Shown: positions 1 to 8,541 of the stretch, piece after piece
How the letters are laid out: every line of letters begins with the position of its first letter
Numbering within the stretch: the first letter of the stretch is position 1
NCBI GenBank assembly: GCA_947627485.1
Contig: CANQWF010000004.1
Coordinates: 1-46,642, forward strand
Origin: an uncultured Clostridia bacterium
GTDB lineage: Bacteria; Bacillota; Clostridia; TANB77; CAG-508
DNA length: 46,642 nt
Reading direction: 5' to 3'
The notes under the pieces: generated by a model
Database searches by the model: none
What the model was told of the DNA's origin: nothing
Seen by the model: only the letters and a program-made list of their open reading frames with translations
Position numbers and translations under genes: made by a program

Positions 1-2
1 AT

Positions 3-662
3 GAATTGGCATTAATGGCTGATTATGCATTAAATATTGAAAAATTTTCGCAAGTAGTAAATACAAAGACCTACACAGTAACGATTAATGGATATAGTAA
101 GACAATAAATAATACAAATGAACTTTTAGGATATCTAAATGGAGTAAACGGAGTAAAAACGGGCTTTACAAATGGGGCAGGAAGATGCCTTGTTACTTCT
201 GCAGATAGAAATGGATTTAATATAATAACAGTAGTTTTAGGAGCTGATACTAAAAAATTCAGAACAAAAGATTCAATAAGTCTAATAGAATATACATATT
301 CTAATTATGAATTAGTTGATTTAGGAAAAATAATAGACGAAAAGTTTAATGAATGGTGTAAAATTAATGAAAAAAACATATATGTTTATAAAGGGAAAAG
401 TAGTAATGTAAAAATAAAATTAAAAGATAATAATGATATAATTTATCCGATAAAAAAAGATGAAGTTAAAGATATAAATGTAAGCATTGAAAACAAGCAA
501 ATTAATTTTGAAGCGCCAGTAAGTATTAATACTAAAGTGGGAAGTTTAGTTGTTTATGTTGGTGAAAAAAAATTAATTGATAAAGAAATATTAACAAACA
601 GTTATATAGAAAGAAAAAATATTAAAGATTATCTTTTTGACTGTTTAAGAGAGATATTTTAA
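3..662 (+). CDS. D-alanyl-D-alanine carboxypeptidase (PBP5/DacF type), 3' part
   Basis: C-terminal part of a penicillin-binding D,D-carboxypeptidase; the 5' end lies before the window and the reading frame is open from base 3. The S11 peptidase KTG box is visible as GVKTGFTNGAGRC, followed by the usual segment of the catalytic domain and then a beta-rich C-terminal domain. The SxxK and SxN motifs must be upstream. The enzyme trims the terminal D-Ala from peptidoglycan stem peptides outside the membrane. The last residues (about 15) could form an amphipathic anchor, as in PBP5-like enzymes. DacF-like versus DacA/DacB-like cannot be decided from this fragment. It contains out-of-frame CGG (AAC GGA at 147-152, ACG GGC at 159-164) and reads through both without a shift. 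Confidence 0.85.
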   Translation, partial: ELALMADYALNIEKFSQVVNTKTYTVTINGYSKTINNTNELLGYLNGVNGVKTGFTNGAGRCLVTSADRNGFNIITVVLGADTKKFRTKDSISLIEYTYSNYELVDLGKIIDEKFNEWCKINEKNIYVYKGKSSNVKIKLKDNNDIIYPIKKDEVKDINVSIENKQINFEAPVSINTKVGSLVVYVGEKKLIDKEILTNSYIERKNIKDYLFDCLREIF

Positions 663-682
663 AAGGTCTATATTGACATATA

Positions 683-691
683 TGTTATAAT
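683..691 (+). promoter_or_regulatory. Extended -10 promoter for apt
   Basis: TGT followed by TATAAT (686-691) forms an extended -10 element about 50 bases before the apt start. A TTGACA at 673-678 is too close to act as its -35, so recognition would rest on the extended -10. Confidence 0.4.
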
Positions 692-740
692 ATAAGCAAT
701 TATTATAAAATATAAAAGTATTAAAAGGGGATTTATATTT

Positions 741-1280
741 ATGAAGATATTAAAAAATAATTTAAAGAATAAGTTAAATATAAGAACACAAAAGGATTTT
801 CCAATTAACGGAATTGAATTTATTGATATAACACCTCTTATTATACAAAAAGAAGTACTTTCAGAAATAATAAAAAAATTCGAAGAAGAACTACAAGATA
901 AAAATATAGATTACATAGTAGTACCTGAGGCAAGAGGTTTTTTATTTGGAGTAGCTATTGCAGAAAAGCTAAAAATAGGCTGTATACCAGTTAGAAAAAA
1001 AGGAAAACTACCTCCAACAACGGTTGAAACTGAATTCAATTACGAAAAAGAATATGGGAAAGATCAATTAGAACTACCTAAATTAATTGATAGTACATAC
1101 AAAAATAAAAACTTTTATATAATTGATGATATATATGCTACAGGAAATACTATGAATGCTATAAGTGATATCATAAAAGGATTAGATGGTAATATTATTG
1201 GAAAAGGCGTTGTTATGAATATTATAGGTTTAAATAATGACAAAGAAGTATTTTCTCTGTTAGATGTAGAAGAAGAATAA
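741..1280 (+). CDS. apt: Adenine phosphoribosyltransferase
   Basis: Makes AMP from adenine and PRPP in purine salvage; cytosolic. The 179-residue protein shows the type I phosphoribosyltransferase PRPP loop as IIDDIYATGNTM (about residues 129-140), the N-terminal DFP...IEFIDITPL segment typical of Apt, and PEARGFLFG, the substrate-side loop. Length is close to the usual 170-180. The start follows AAAAGGGG with good spacing. An apt next to a cell-wall carboxypeptidase is not a functional pairing that I recognise. No frameshift site occurs in it; its one offset CGG (ACG GTT near 1020) is read normally. Confidence 0.93.
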   Translation: MKILKNNLKNKLNIRTQKDFPINGIEFIDITPLIIQKEVLSEIIKKFEEELQDKNIDYIVVPEARGFLFGVAIAEKLKIGCIPVRKKGKLPPTTVETEFNYEKEYGKDQLELPKLIDSTYKNKNFYIIDDIYATGNTMNAISDIIKGLDGNIIGKGVVMNIIGLNNDKEVFSLLDVEEE

Positions 1281-1331
1281 TTTGTTTTAAAAAGAAAATT
1301 AATAGTATAAAACTCATATTTCAAGCGAACA

Positions 1332-1685
1332 TTACATTTTTGCTTTTACTGTATTTAAACTAGATACTAACATTTTCTTTAACGATAAACATTTAGTTAA
1401 TAAATTTTCTGCATATTCACAATTAATAAAATCAGACTTTTCAAGTAATCTAATCCAATATTCTGTTTCTGCACACTCTTTCAAGGCAATATGGAATTTT
1501 GAAATAAAATCAGGTTTACTACTTGCATAATTTGCTTCATTAATATTTGCACCTATACTAGTGGCACTTCTAATAATTTGTTTAGAAATAATTGTTTCTT
1601 TCTTTTCTTTTAATAAAAATTTTTGTAATTTAATAATTTCAGATGCAAAATTTAATGATTGTTCTAATAATAGATTTTCCTTCAT
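1332..1685 (-). CDS. Four-helix-bundle protein (23S rRNA intervening-sequence protein family)
   Basis: A 117-residue, all-helical protein with the family features of the 23S rRNA intervening sequence / four helix bundle group: an N-terminal helix, then RSATSIGANINEA and KFHIALKECAETEYWIRLL. The family is common in Bacteroidetes and Firmicutes; its function is unknown, although members were first noticed inside rRNA intervening sequences. Here it is a solitary gene convergent with apt and not in an rRNA operon. The SD on the minus strand (GAAAGG before the ATG) supports this start. The call is confident at family level only. Confidence 0.85.
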   Translation of the reverse strand: MKENLLLEQSLNFASEIIKLQKFLLKEKKETIISKQIIRSATSIGANINEANYASSKPDFISKFHIALKECAETEYWIRLLEKSDFINCEYAENLLTKCLSLKKMLVSSLNTVKAKM

Positions 1686-1756
1686 AGAATAAAACCTTTC
1701 TTCGAAAGTTGGATAAAAAAATATATAGAATATTAAAAATTAGTATTTTTAATAAA

Positions 1757-1872
1757 TAATGAATAGTGAATAATTCCAAATGTGTTTCTCTACTAATTAA
1801 AGATTATTCATTATTCATTTTTCATTATTCACTATTAACCATTCATTGCGATGTGAAAACATCGCACATTTG
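1757..1872. repeat. Palindromic AT-rich repeat, copy 1 (next to tRNA-Cys)
   Basis: About 115 bases with internal inverted arms (AATAGTGAATAAT against ATTATTCACTATT), an outer pair CCAAATGTG / CACATTTGG, and a small hairpin GCGATGTGAAAACATCGC just outside the tRNA-Cys 3' end. A second copy lies beside tRNA-Gly (2134-2241), diverged in sequence but with the same architecture; the small hairpin keeps pairing there through a G-T change. The short hairpin may also serve as the 3' processing or termination signal of the minus-strand tRNA. Confidence 0.7.
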
Positions 1873-1945
1873 GAGGCGTTGGGCGGATTCGAACCGCCGA
1901 ATCAGAGTTTTGCAGACTCGTGCCTTACCACTTGGCTACAACGCC
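1871..1945 (-). tRNA. tRNA-Cys (GCA)
   Basis: The reverse complement folds as a full cloverleaf: acceptor GGCGTTG pairs with CAACGCC, discriminator T, encoded CCA at the 3' end (bases 1873-1871), anticodon loop CTGCAAA with anticodon GCA, and T-arm GGTTCGAATCC. The U discriminator is typical for tRNA-Cys. The loop is a standard seven bases. Confidence 0.95.
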
Positions 1946-2133
1946 GTATGTTTAATTTATTACACCATATTATATGCAAATGAATAGTAAAAAATGAATA
2001 ATTAATAATTTTATATGCAATTTTCTATAAGATCAAAGGTTATTCATTCTTTATTATCCACTATTTAAAATAAATTTTATATAAATTAATAAATATAAAA
2101 TAAATTTAATTTAATGAATAATGAAAAATTAAT

Positions 2134-2241
2134 GATGAATAGTGAATAATTCCAAATGTGCTACTTTATAAATTAGAGATTATTCATTATTAACTATTCA
2201 CTATTAATTATTCATTGCGGTGTGAATACATCGCACATTTG
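2134..2241. repeat. Palindromic AT-rich repeat, copy 2 (next to tRNA-Gly)
   Basis: Second copy of the element at 1757-1872. It shares the stretch GTGAATAATTCCAAATGTG, an inner ATTATTCATTATT-rich arm, and the terminal hairpin GCGGTGTGAATACATCGC followed by CACATTTGGAG. It sits in the same place relative to its tRNA. A looser, partial relative lies between the two at about 1981-2075. Confidence 0.7.
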
Positions 2242-2315
2242 GAGCGGGAAACGGGGCTCAAACCCGCGACCTATGCCTTGGCAAGGCATCGCTCTATCAA
2301 CTGAGCTATTCCCGC
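2240..2315 (-). tRNA. tRNA-Gly (GCC)
   Basis: The reverse complement is a 76-base cloverleaf: acceptor GCGGGAA pairs with TTCCCGC, discriminator T, encoded CCA, D-arm with GCTCAGTTGATAGAGC, anticodon loop TTGCCAA (anticodon GCC), and T-arm CGGGTTTGAGCCCCG. The anticodon loop has the normal seven bases, so this tRNA is a regular GGC/GGT reader and not an obvious four-base decoder for the CGGN sites described in the findings. Confidence 0.95.
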
Positions 2316-2488
2316 ATAAGTAAAAGCATAATTATGATAACAAAATTAATTAAAAAAGTCAATAGAAATAAAATTAAATTTATAAGGTTATAACAGAGTT
2401 TAATAATATAATTAAGTATTTATTAATTATAAATACAAGTATATTAGAAATAAAAAATATAGATTTTCATTAAATTTTACATAATCAG

Positions 2489-2517
2489 TTGAAAATATAT
2501 AAAAAATGCTGTATAAT
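2489..2517 (+). promoter_or_regulatory. Sigma-A type promoter upstream of the adhesin
   Basis: TTGAAA (2489-2494), a 17-base spacer and a perfect TATAAT (2512-2517). Transcription would start near 2524 and give a leader of nearly 290 bases before the adhesin gene. Confidence 0.65.
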
Positions 2518-2582
2518 TAATATGTACGCATAATAATTGCACAGATTATAAAGATAGTTTTATTGTATAGGAAACAAATATA

Positions 2583-2694
2583 TTTACGGAAATCAGTACT
2601 TTAGACTTTTATACAAAAATTAGACAAAAATGTCATGAAAAAGTAATATAAGAGTTTTTTTATACAAAGAATTTCAAAAATCTATTTCCGTAAA
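2583..2694 (+). promoter_or_regulatory. Long-range inverted repeat in the adhesin leader (possible structured RNA)
   Basis: TTTACGGAAAT at 2583-2593 is the exact complement of ATTTCCGTAAA at 2684-2694. Together they would close a domain of about 112 bases in the leader. Inside is a short GACA/TGTC hairpin and two similar stretches around TTTTATACAAA. I do not recognise a known riboswitch; in particular the c-di-GMP-I motifs are not seen. The rest of the 2316-2811 gap is featureless AT-rich DNA apart from the promoter at 2489. Confidence 0.4.
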
Positions 2695-2811
2695 CACTAA
2701 AGATATGATTTTTTATAGGTTTATTTTGTTATAAAAATAAGCTATTGATTTAATCAAAAAAACAATATAATATATAATACAAGTAAAAATAAACGATAAA
2801 GGATGGTAAAT

Positions 2812-5800
2812 ATGAAAAAAGTTAAAATTTTACTAATTGCATTAACAATGATTTTAGGAGGAGTATTTTTTAGTAATACATATGCAGTAGATGTAAATTT
2901 AAAAGCACAACTAGAAAGACCATTTGATCCTGAATCTAAATATCAGTATACTGTACCAAGTGGAAGTTCAACTGATGTTAAATATACAGTAGTTAAAATA
3001 TTTGCTGAAGGTGACAATGAATTTAAAAGAGTATTTTATTGCTTAAGAGGTGGAGTAGGATTTGGTTCACAAGGTGAAGATGTTGCAAATGGTAATGTTA
3101 ATTATAGTGAAATTGGTGAAATGCATGAAAAGACAAAAGATATTATAGCAAAACTAAATGAATACATTACAGAAAATGAAATAAAGAAAAAAACCATTGA
3201 TAGAGATGTAGAATTTGATATTTCAAATAAAACAACCACAAATGAAACTGCCTCAAAAAAAGTTACAGCTAATTTATATAATGCAATTTTATGGATATTA
3301 GATGAAGCATATTTACCTAAAGATATAAAAAAAGATGAAGCTACTGTTTATGATGCAAGTGAATATAAACAAGAATTATTAGACAAAGCAGGAGTGCCAA
3401 GAAGTGAACAAAATGCTGTTACAGATAATGATATAGAAGTCATTCAACAATTAGCACTTTGGTATTTTACAAATTATGATGAGAAAGAAGCAGGTAAAAA
3501 TCCGACAGTATCACAAGCAACAATGACACCTGCAAATCTTTTAACTATAACAATAAATGGACAAAGTAGCAATAATATAGAAAATACAAGAAGAAATAAT
3601 CTAAATAGACTTTATCAATACCTTGTATATGGTGCAATAAATAATGCTAGTTTATATACTAAAGATACTTCAGCAGAAGAAAAAAGAACAAGAACAGTTG
3701 AAGAAAATAAATTTGATAAAAGTACTCCATTGACAAAAACAAGTGTAGATGGTTCTCTATCACCAAACGGGAAGCCAAGCCCAACTTCTTACTATAAAAT
3801 TGGACCAGTTAAATTTATTAATGATAATGTAAATAGTAGAGAGTCATCAGTAAATGCAACAGATATTGTTTTATATGATAAAGATGGGAATGCTATTCCT
3901 AAACTTTATAAAATAAATCGTACAGATAACGGAAATGAAAGTTATCATACTATTTATAGTTTTATAAAAGAAAATGGAGATGTTGTATCACAATTAAAAA
4001 AAGGAGAAACTTATTATATAAAATTTTACAAAGCATTTGAAAAAGGTAATAAGATTATTGAGTATATAGAAGATAGTGACAAGTATGATTTATCAACAAT
4101 AACAATAAAGGTAAGTTCATCATATAAGTTATCAACAGCAAGATTTTTGAGTAATGGAAAATCAAGTCAACCAGTAGTAGAACTAGAAAAAGAGAAAAAA
4201 TTTTCAGGTGATGAAATAACAACAGAAGAAAAAAAGACATACGATTTAGCTTTACGTAAATTTATAACAGCTATTAATAATAATACATTAACAGGTGAAA
4301 ATAGCAGAGTTCCAAAAATTGATTTAACTAAATTAAATAAAACAGATAGAGCAGGTGAAAAAGTAACAACAGCTACTTATAAACATCCTAAAACACCAGT
4401 TTTGGTAGAAAAAGGTGATAAAGTAATATATACAATAAGAGTATACAACGAAGGTGATACCAATGGTAAAGCAACAAAAATAGTTGATTATTTACCAGAA
4501 GGATTAAAACTTGTGGATCAATCGAGCAGTTCAACGAACAGTACATATAAATGGCAACAATCAAGTGAGAATGGAAGGACAGTTATAACAACAGAATATT
4601 TAAAAGAAAAAGAAATAAAAGCATATGATCCAAATAAAACTTCTAAAACAGGAGATGAAAATTGGCAAAAAGAAGAAAATGGAACTAAAGGATTATATTA
4701 TGAAGATGTACAAGTAGAGTGTGAAGTTATAGCAGAAGTAGGAACAGAGGATAAAAGCTTAAGAAACGTAGCAGAAATATGTGAAGATAATGGAGACGAT
4801 AGAGATTCTACACCAGATAATGTATATGATGACAATCAACATAAACCTGGTCAAGAAACAGATGGATATACACCTGGCGAACAAGATGACGATGATTATG
4901 AAGACTTAGTATTAAAAGCAAAAGAATTCGATTTATCTTTGCGTAAATTTATATCAAAAGTAGAAAGACCTAATAAAGACAATCCAGAAGAAAAGGTAGA
5001 TTTAAGTATAACTCCTAGAGTGCCTTCAATAGAAATAAGTGGTTTAAAAAATGGAACATCAACTACAGCAAGATATGTACATCCAAAAAATCAATTAAGT
5101 CTTAAAAAAGGAGATATAATTACATATACAATAAGAGTATATAATGAAGGACAAATAGACGGATATGCGAAAAAAGTTACAGACTATTTACCAGAAGGAT
5201 TAGAATTAGTTGAAGAACAAGAAACTACATGGACAAAAGGTGAAAATAATATCATAACAACAAATGATTTACAAGACAAAATGATAAAACATTATGATAA
5301 AAATATAACATCAGTACCACAAGATGGAAATTGGCAACAAGCAACAGATGATACAACAGGATTATATTACTATGATTTAACAGTTGTATGTAAAATAAAA
5401 GATTCTGTAACAGAAGGAACAGTATTAAAGAATGTTGCAGAAATAACAGTTGATGGTTCAGATCCAGAAAACTTTGATGATAGAGATTCTGATCCAGATA
5501 ATGTATATGATGATAAAGAACATAAACCAAAACCAGAGGATAACGGATATACACCTGGCGAAGAAGATGATGATGATTTTGAAAGTGTAGTTGTTGAACC
5601 AAATGAAGTATTTGACTTAGCTTTAAGAAAATACATAATAGCAAGAAATGGAACAAACTTAGAAAATGAAGAATCAAGAATACCAAGTATAGATAAAACA
5701 CCATTAAAATCTGGAGAAACAACAGCAAAATATAATCATAAAAAACATCCAGTAGAAGTAGAAGTAGGAGATATAGTAACATATAGATTCACAATGTATA

Positions 5801-8406
5801 ATGAAGGTGAAAAAGATGGATATGTATATTCTGTAGTAGATTATTTACCAGCAGGATTAGAGTTTGATAAGGACTCAAATGATAAATTTATAGAATATAA
5901 AGATTCATATGGAGAAGAAGAATTAGAAGGAAAAGAATATGCATATAAAATTGACGGAAATAAAATAACAATAACTCCATTAAATAATGATAAAAAGATA
6001 GAATTAAAAGCAATTAATGGAGATACAATGGATAGTGAATCAATAGATGTTAAATTCAAAATAACAGCATCAGAGTCAAACGAAGATCAAGTATTAACAA
6101 ATGTAGCAACAATGACATATGGAGCAAAAGATTCAGAACAAGCAGATAGAGACTCAAGTGGAGAAAAATTTACAGTTCCAAGTGATGAAGAACTTCTAGC
6201 TGATTTACCAGGATATAAAGGAAAAGATAGTAATAAAGATGATTTAACAGATTCTAATTATTATTATGAAAATGAAGAAGATGATGGTGACTTTGAAAAA
6301 GTAGTAATAAAAGGAAAACCATTTGATTTATCATTAAGAAAATATATTTCATCAATAAAACGTAATGGAAAAAATGTAGAAATTTCTGATAGAACACCAA
6401 GTATAAATACAGACACCTTAATAAATGGAACATTTGATAGAAATGGAAACAAAGAATATACAGCAACATACGAACACTCTAAAGAACCATTAGTTGTTAA
6501 AAAAGGAGATATAATTACATATACATTAAGAGTATATAACGAGGGTGCAAGAGATGGATATGCAGCAGAAATAACAGATTATATACCAGAAGGATTAGCA
6601 CTAATATTAAACTACAAAACAAACTATGATAATGGTTGGAAATTACCAAAAAATGTAGATGATAATAAAATAATGAAGCTAGTTGGAGAAGATGGATTCT
6701 ATAAAACTGCAAAAGATGTAAAAAATCTAAAATTAGAAGATTTTTCTGATACAATTAGTTTGGATGATGTTCAATTAGTAACAGGTGAAGTAGCTATAAC
6801 AACTACTGAATTAAATGACCAGTTATTAAAAGCATTTGATAAAAACAAAACAGAAGCAGAAGAAGGATGGCAAAAAGCAACAACAGGTGATGGAGGACTA
6901 TATTACAAAGATGTACAAGTATCATGTTTAGTAATAGCAGAAAACACATATAAAGATACAATAACAAATGTAGCAGAAATATCTGAAGACAAAGACAAAG
7001 ATGGAAAGCCTGTAACAGATAGAGACTCTACACCAAACAATAAAAAAGATCCATATACAACATGGCAAGAAGACGATGATGATTATGAACAAGTTGTATT
7101 AAGATATTTTGATTTAGCATTGAGAAAATTCATAACAGGTATAGAAACAAATGGAAAATCAGAAAATATTACATCAAGAATACCTGAGCCAAAAATTGGA
7201 GAAGACGGTAATATAAAATATGAACATGGAAAAGATCCATTATCAGTTGCTAATAATGATATAATTACATATACATTAAGAGTATATAATGAAGGAACAC
7301 TTGCAGGATATGCAGATGAAATAACAGATGATATACCAGAAGGACTATTATATTTACCAGATAACGATACAAACAAGAAATACGAGTGGAAAATGATTGA
7401 TAAGGATGGAAAAGTAACAGACAAAGTAGAAGAAGCAGTAAAAGTAACAACAGACTATCTATCAGAAGAAAAAGAAAAGACAGAAAAGAGAGACAATCAA
7501 ATAGACCCATTTGACAGCAATAAAGGAATAAGTACAGAAAAACCATTAAATCCAGATTATAGAGATGTAAAAATAGCATTTAGAGTAATAGAGCCAAACA
7601 CATCAGACAGAACAATAGTAAACAGTGCACAAATATCAAAAGATAGTGATGATGACGAAGACTCAACACCAGACGAATGGATTGAACCTGAAGATGATCA
7701 AGATAGGGAATATGTACATGTTAAATATTTTGATTTAAGCTTATTAAAATGGGTAACAAAAACAATAGTAACAGTAGATGGAAAAACAACAACAACAGAA
7801 ACAGGATTCAAACCAAACACAGGAAAAACAGAAACAGAAGGAATAAGACCAAATGATAAAAATGAACCTGTAGCTAAAGTAGAAATAGACAGAAAGAAAA
7901 TAGACAGAACAACCGTTAAATTTGTATATAAAATAAGAGTAACAAACGAAGGCGAAATAGCAGGATATGCTACAGAAATAACTGACTTTATTCCAAGCGG
8001 TTTAGAGTTCAAAGCAGAAGATAATAAAAAATATGGATGGGTAAAAGAAGGAAATGACAAAGTAACAACAAGAGCACTAGAAACAGTATTATTAGAGCCA
8101 GGAAAAAGTGCAGAAGTAGAAATTGTGTTTACATGGAAAAAAGATAAAAACAACTTGGGTGTAAAAACAAATATAGCAGAAATAACAGAAGACTATAATG
8201 AAAACAACTCGAAGGATATAGACTCAACACCAGGAAACAAGAAAAATCCATATGAAAAAGAACAAGAAGACGATGATGATTTTGCATTAGTAATATTATC
8301 ATTAAAAACAGGTAAAGCAATGTCATACACAGTATTAATAACAACAGTAATAAGCATGCTTGCAGGAGGTATATATTTAATAAAAAGATATATATTTAGA
8401 GATTAA
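2812..8406 (+). CDS. Giant repeat-built cell-surface adhesin with putative thioester domain
   Basis: A protein of about 1864 residues, probably a wall- or membrane-anchored adhesin. The start at 2812 is chosen over the in-frame ATG at 2803 because AAAGGA lies nine bases before it and a clean signal peptide follows (MKKVKILLIALTMILGG, Ala cleavage near residue 25). Residues about 60-250 resemble a TQXA/thioester domain: Cys77 in FYCLRGG and Gln213 in QLALWYF are the candidate thioester pair, with NAILWILDEAY between. From about residue 475 come six modules of 150-230 residues, each opening with FDLALRKF-like motifs (near 4234, 4924, 5609, 6321, 7108 and 7727), then DxxTYTIRVYNEG and DYLPEGL, and closing with NVAEI...DRDSTPDN and an EDDDDYE linker. 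This is the DUF11-like surface-repeat style. The C-terminus is SLKTGK, a hydrophobic helix and KRYIFRD, which looks like a diverged sortase tail or a simple membrane anchor. No in-frame CGG is present. Confidence 0.85.
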   Translation: MKKVKILLIALTMILGGVFFSNTYAVDVNLKAQLERPFDPESKYQYTVPSGSSTDVKYTVVKIFAEGDNEFKRVFYCLRGGVGFGSQGEDVANGNVNYSEIGEMHEKTKDIIAKLNEYITENEIKKKTIDRDVEFDISNKTTTNETASKKVTANLYNAILWILDEAYLPKDIKKDEATVYDASEYKQELLDKAGVPRSEQNAVTDNDIEVIQQLALWYFTNYDEKEAGKNPTVSQATMTPANLLTITINGQSSNNIENTRRNNLNRLYQYLVYGAINNASLYTKDTSAEEKRTRTVEENKFDKSTPLTKTSVDGSLSPNGKPSPTSYYKIGPVKFINDNVNSRESSVNATDIVLYDKDGNAIPKLYKINRTDNGNESYHTIYSFIKENGDVVSQLKKGETYYIKFYKAFEKGNKIIEYIEDSDKYDLSTITIKVSSSYKLSTARFLSNGKSSQPVVELEKEKKFSGDEITTEEKKTYDLALRKFITAINNNTLTGENSRVPKIDLTKLNKTDRAGEKVTTATYKHPKTPVLVEKGDKVIYTIRVYNEGDTNGKATKIVDYLPEGLKLVDQSSSSTNSTYKWQQSSENGRTVITTEYLKEKEIKAYDPNKTSKTGDENWQKEENGTKGLYYEDVQVECEVIAEVGTEDKSLRNVAEICEDNGDDRDSTPDNVYDDNQHKPGQETDGYTPGEQDDDDYEDLVLKAKEFDLSLRKFISKVERPNKDNPEEKVDLSITPRVPSIEISGLKNGTSTTARYVHPKNQLSLKKGDIITYTIRVYNEGQIDGYAKKVTDYLPEGLELVEEQETTWTKGENNIITTNDLQDKMIKHYDKNITSVPQDGNWQQATDDTTGLYYYDLTVVCKIKDSVTEGTVLKNVAEITVDGSDPENFDDRDSDPDNVYDDKEHKPKPEDNGYTPGEEDDDDFESVVVEPNEVFDLALRKYIIARNGTNLENEESRIPSIDKTPLKSGETTAKYNHKKHPVEVEVGDIVTYRFTMYNEGEKDGYVYSVVDYLPAGLEFDKDSNDKFIEYKDSYGEEELEGKEYAYKIDGNKITITPLNNDKKIELKAINGDTMDSESIDVKFKITASESNEDQVLTNVATMTYGAKDSEQADRDSSGEKFTVPSDEELLADLPGYKGKDSNKDDLTDSNYYYENEEDDGDFEKVVIKGKPFDLSLRKYISSIKRNGKNVEISDRTPSINTDTLINGTFDRNGNKEYTATYEHSKEPLVVKKGDIITYTLRVYNEGARDGYAAEITDYIPEGLALILNYKTNYDNGWKLPKNVDDNKIMKLVGEDGFYKTAKDVKNLKLEDFSDTISLDDVQLVTGEVAITTTELNDQLLKAFDKNKTEAEEGWQKATTGDGGLYYKDVQVSCLVIAENTYKDTITNVAEISEDKDKDGKPVTDRDSTPNNKKDPYTTWQEDDDDYEQVVLRYFDLALRKFITGIETNGKSENITSRIPEPKIGEDGNIKYEHGKDPLSVANNDIITYTLRVYNEGTLAGYADEITDDIPEGLLYLPDNDTNKKYEWKMIDKDGKVTDKVEEAVKVTTDYLSEEKEKTEKRDNQIDPFDSNKGISTEKPLNPDYRDVKIAFRVIEPNTSDRTIVNSAQISKDSDDDEDSTPDEWIEPEDDQDREYVHVKYFDLSLLKWVTKTIVTVDGKTTTTETGFKPNTGKTETEGIRPNDKNEPVAKVEIDRKKIDRTTVKFVYKIRVTNEGEIAGYATEITDFIPSGLEFKAEDNKKYGWVKEGNDKVTTRALETVLLEPGKSAEVEIVFTWKKDKNNLGVKTNIAEITEDYNENNSKDIDSTPGNKKNPYEKEQEDDDDFALVILSLKTGKAMSYTVLITTVISMLAGGIYLIKRYIFRD

Positions 8407-8418
8407 TAAGAAAAACGA

Positions 8419-8455
8419 AAAAGATTAGAAGGAAATCTTCTAATCTTTTTCTATT
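8419..8455 (+). terminator. Rho-independent terminator after the adhesin
   Basis: AAAGATTAGAAG, a short GAAAT loop, CTTCTAATCTTT and then a T-run. It isolates the adhesin transcript from the downstream pair. Confidence 0.85.
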
Positions 8456-8485
8456 ATTCCATTATTAGGAATTTTTTTAAATTTG

Positions 8486-8515
8486 TTTACAAACATTTAT
8501 ATATTATGTTATAAT
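8486..8515 (+). promoter_or_regulatory. Promoter for the Ig-like/GGDEF gene pair
   Basis: TTTACA (8486-8491), 18 bases, TATAAT (8510-8515), about 25 bases before the next start codon. Confidence 0.55.
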
Positions 8516-8541
8516 CTAATTTAGGAAAAAGGGAGAATCGT

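Noticed and set aside
1766..1987. Open frame across tRNA-Cys on the plus strand
   Set aside because: It translates through a tRNA gene and a palindromic repeat; no RBS; the peptide is an artefact of the tRNA antisense.
2240..2315. The tRNA-Gly here as the four-base decoder of CGGN
   Set aside because: It has a normal seven-base anticodon loop with GCC and reads GGC/GGT; most sites continue with GGA.
4055..7579. Long minus-strand open frames under the adhesin
   Set aside because: They are Leu/Phe/Ser-rich shadows of the repetitive adhesin, without ribosome binding sites or recognisable families.
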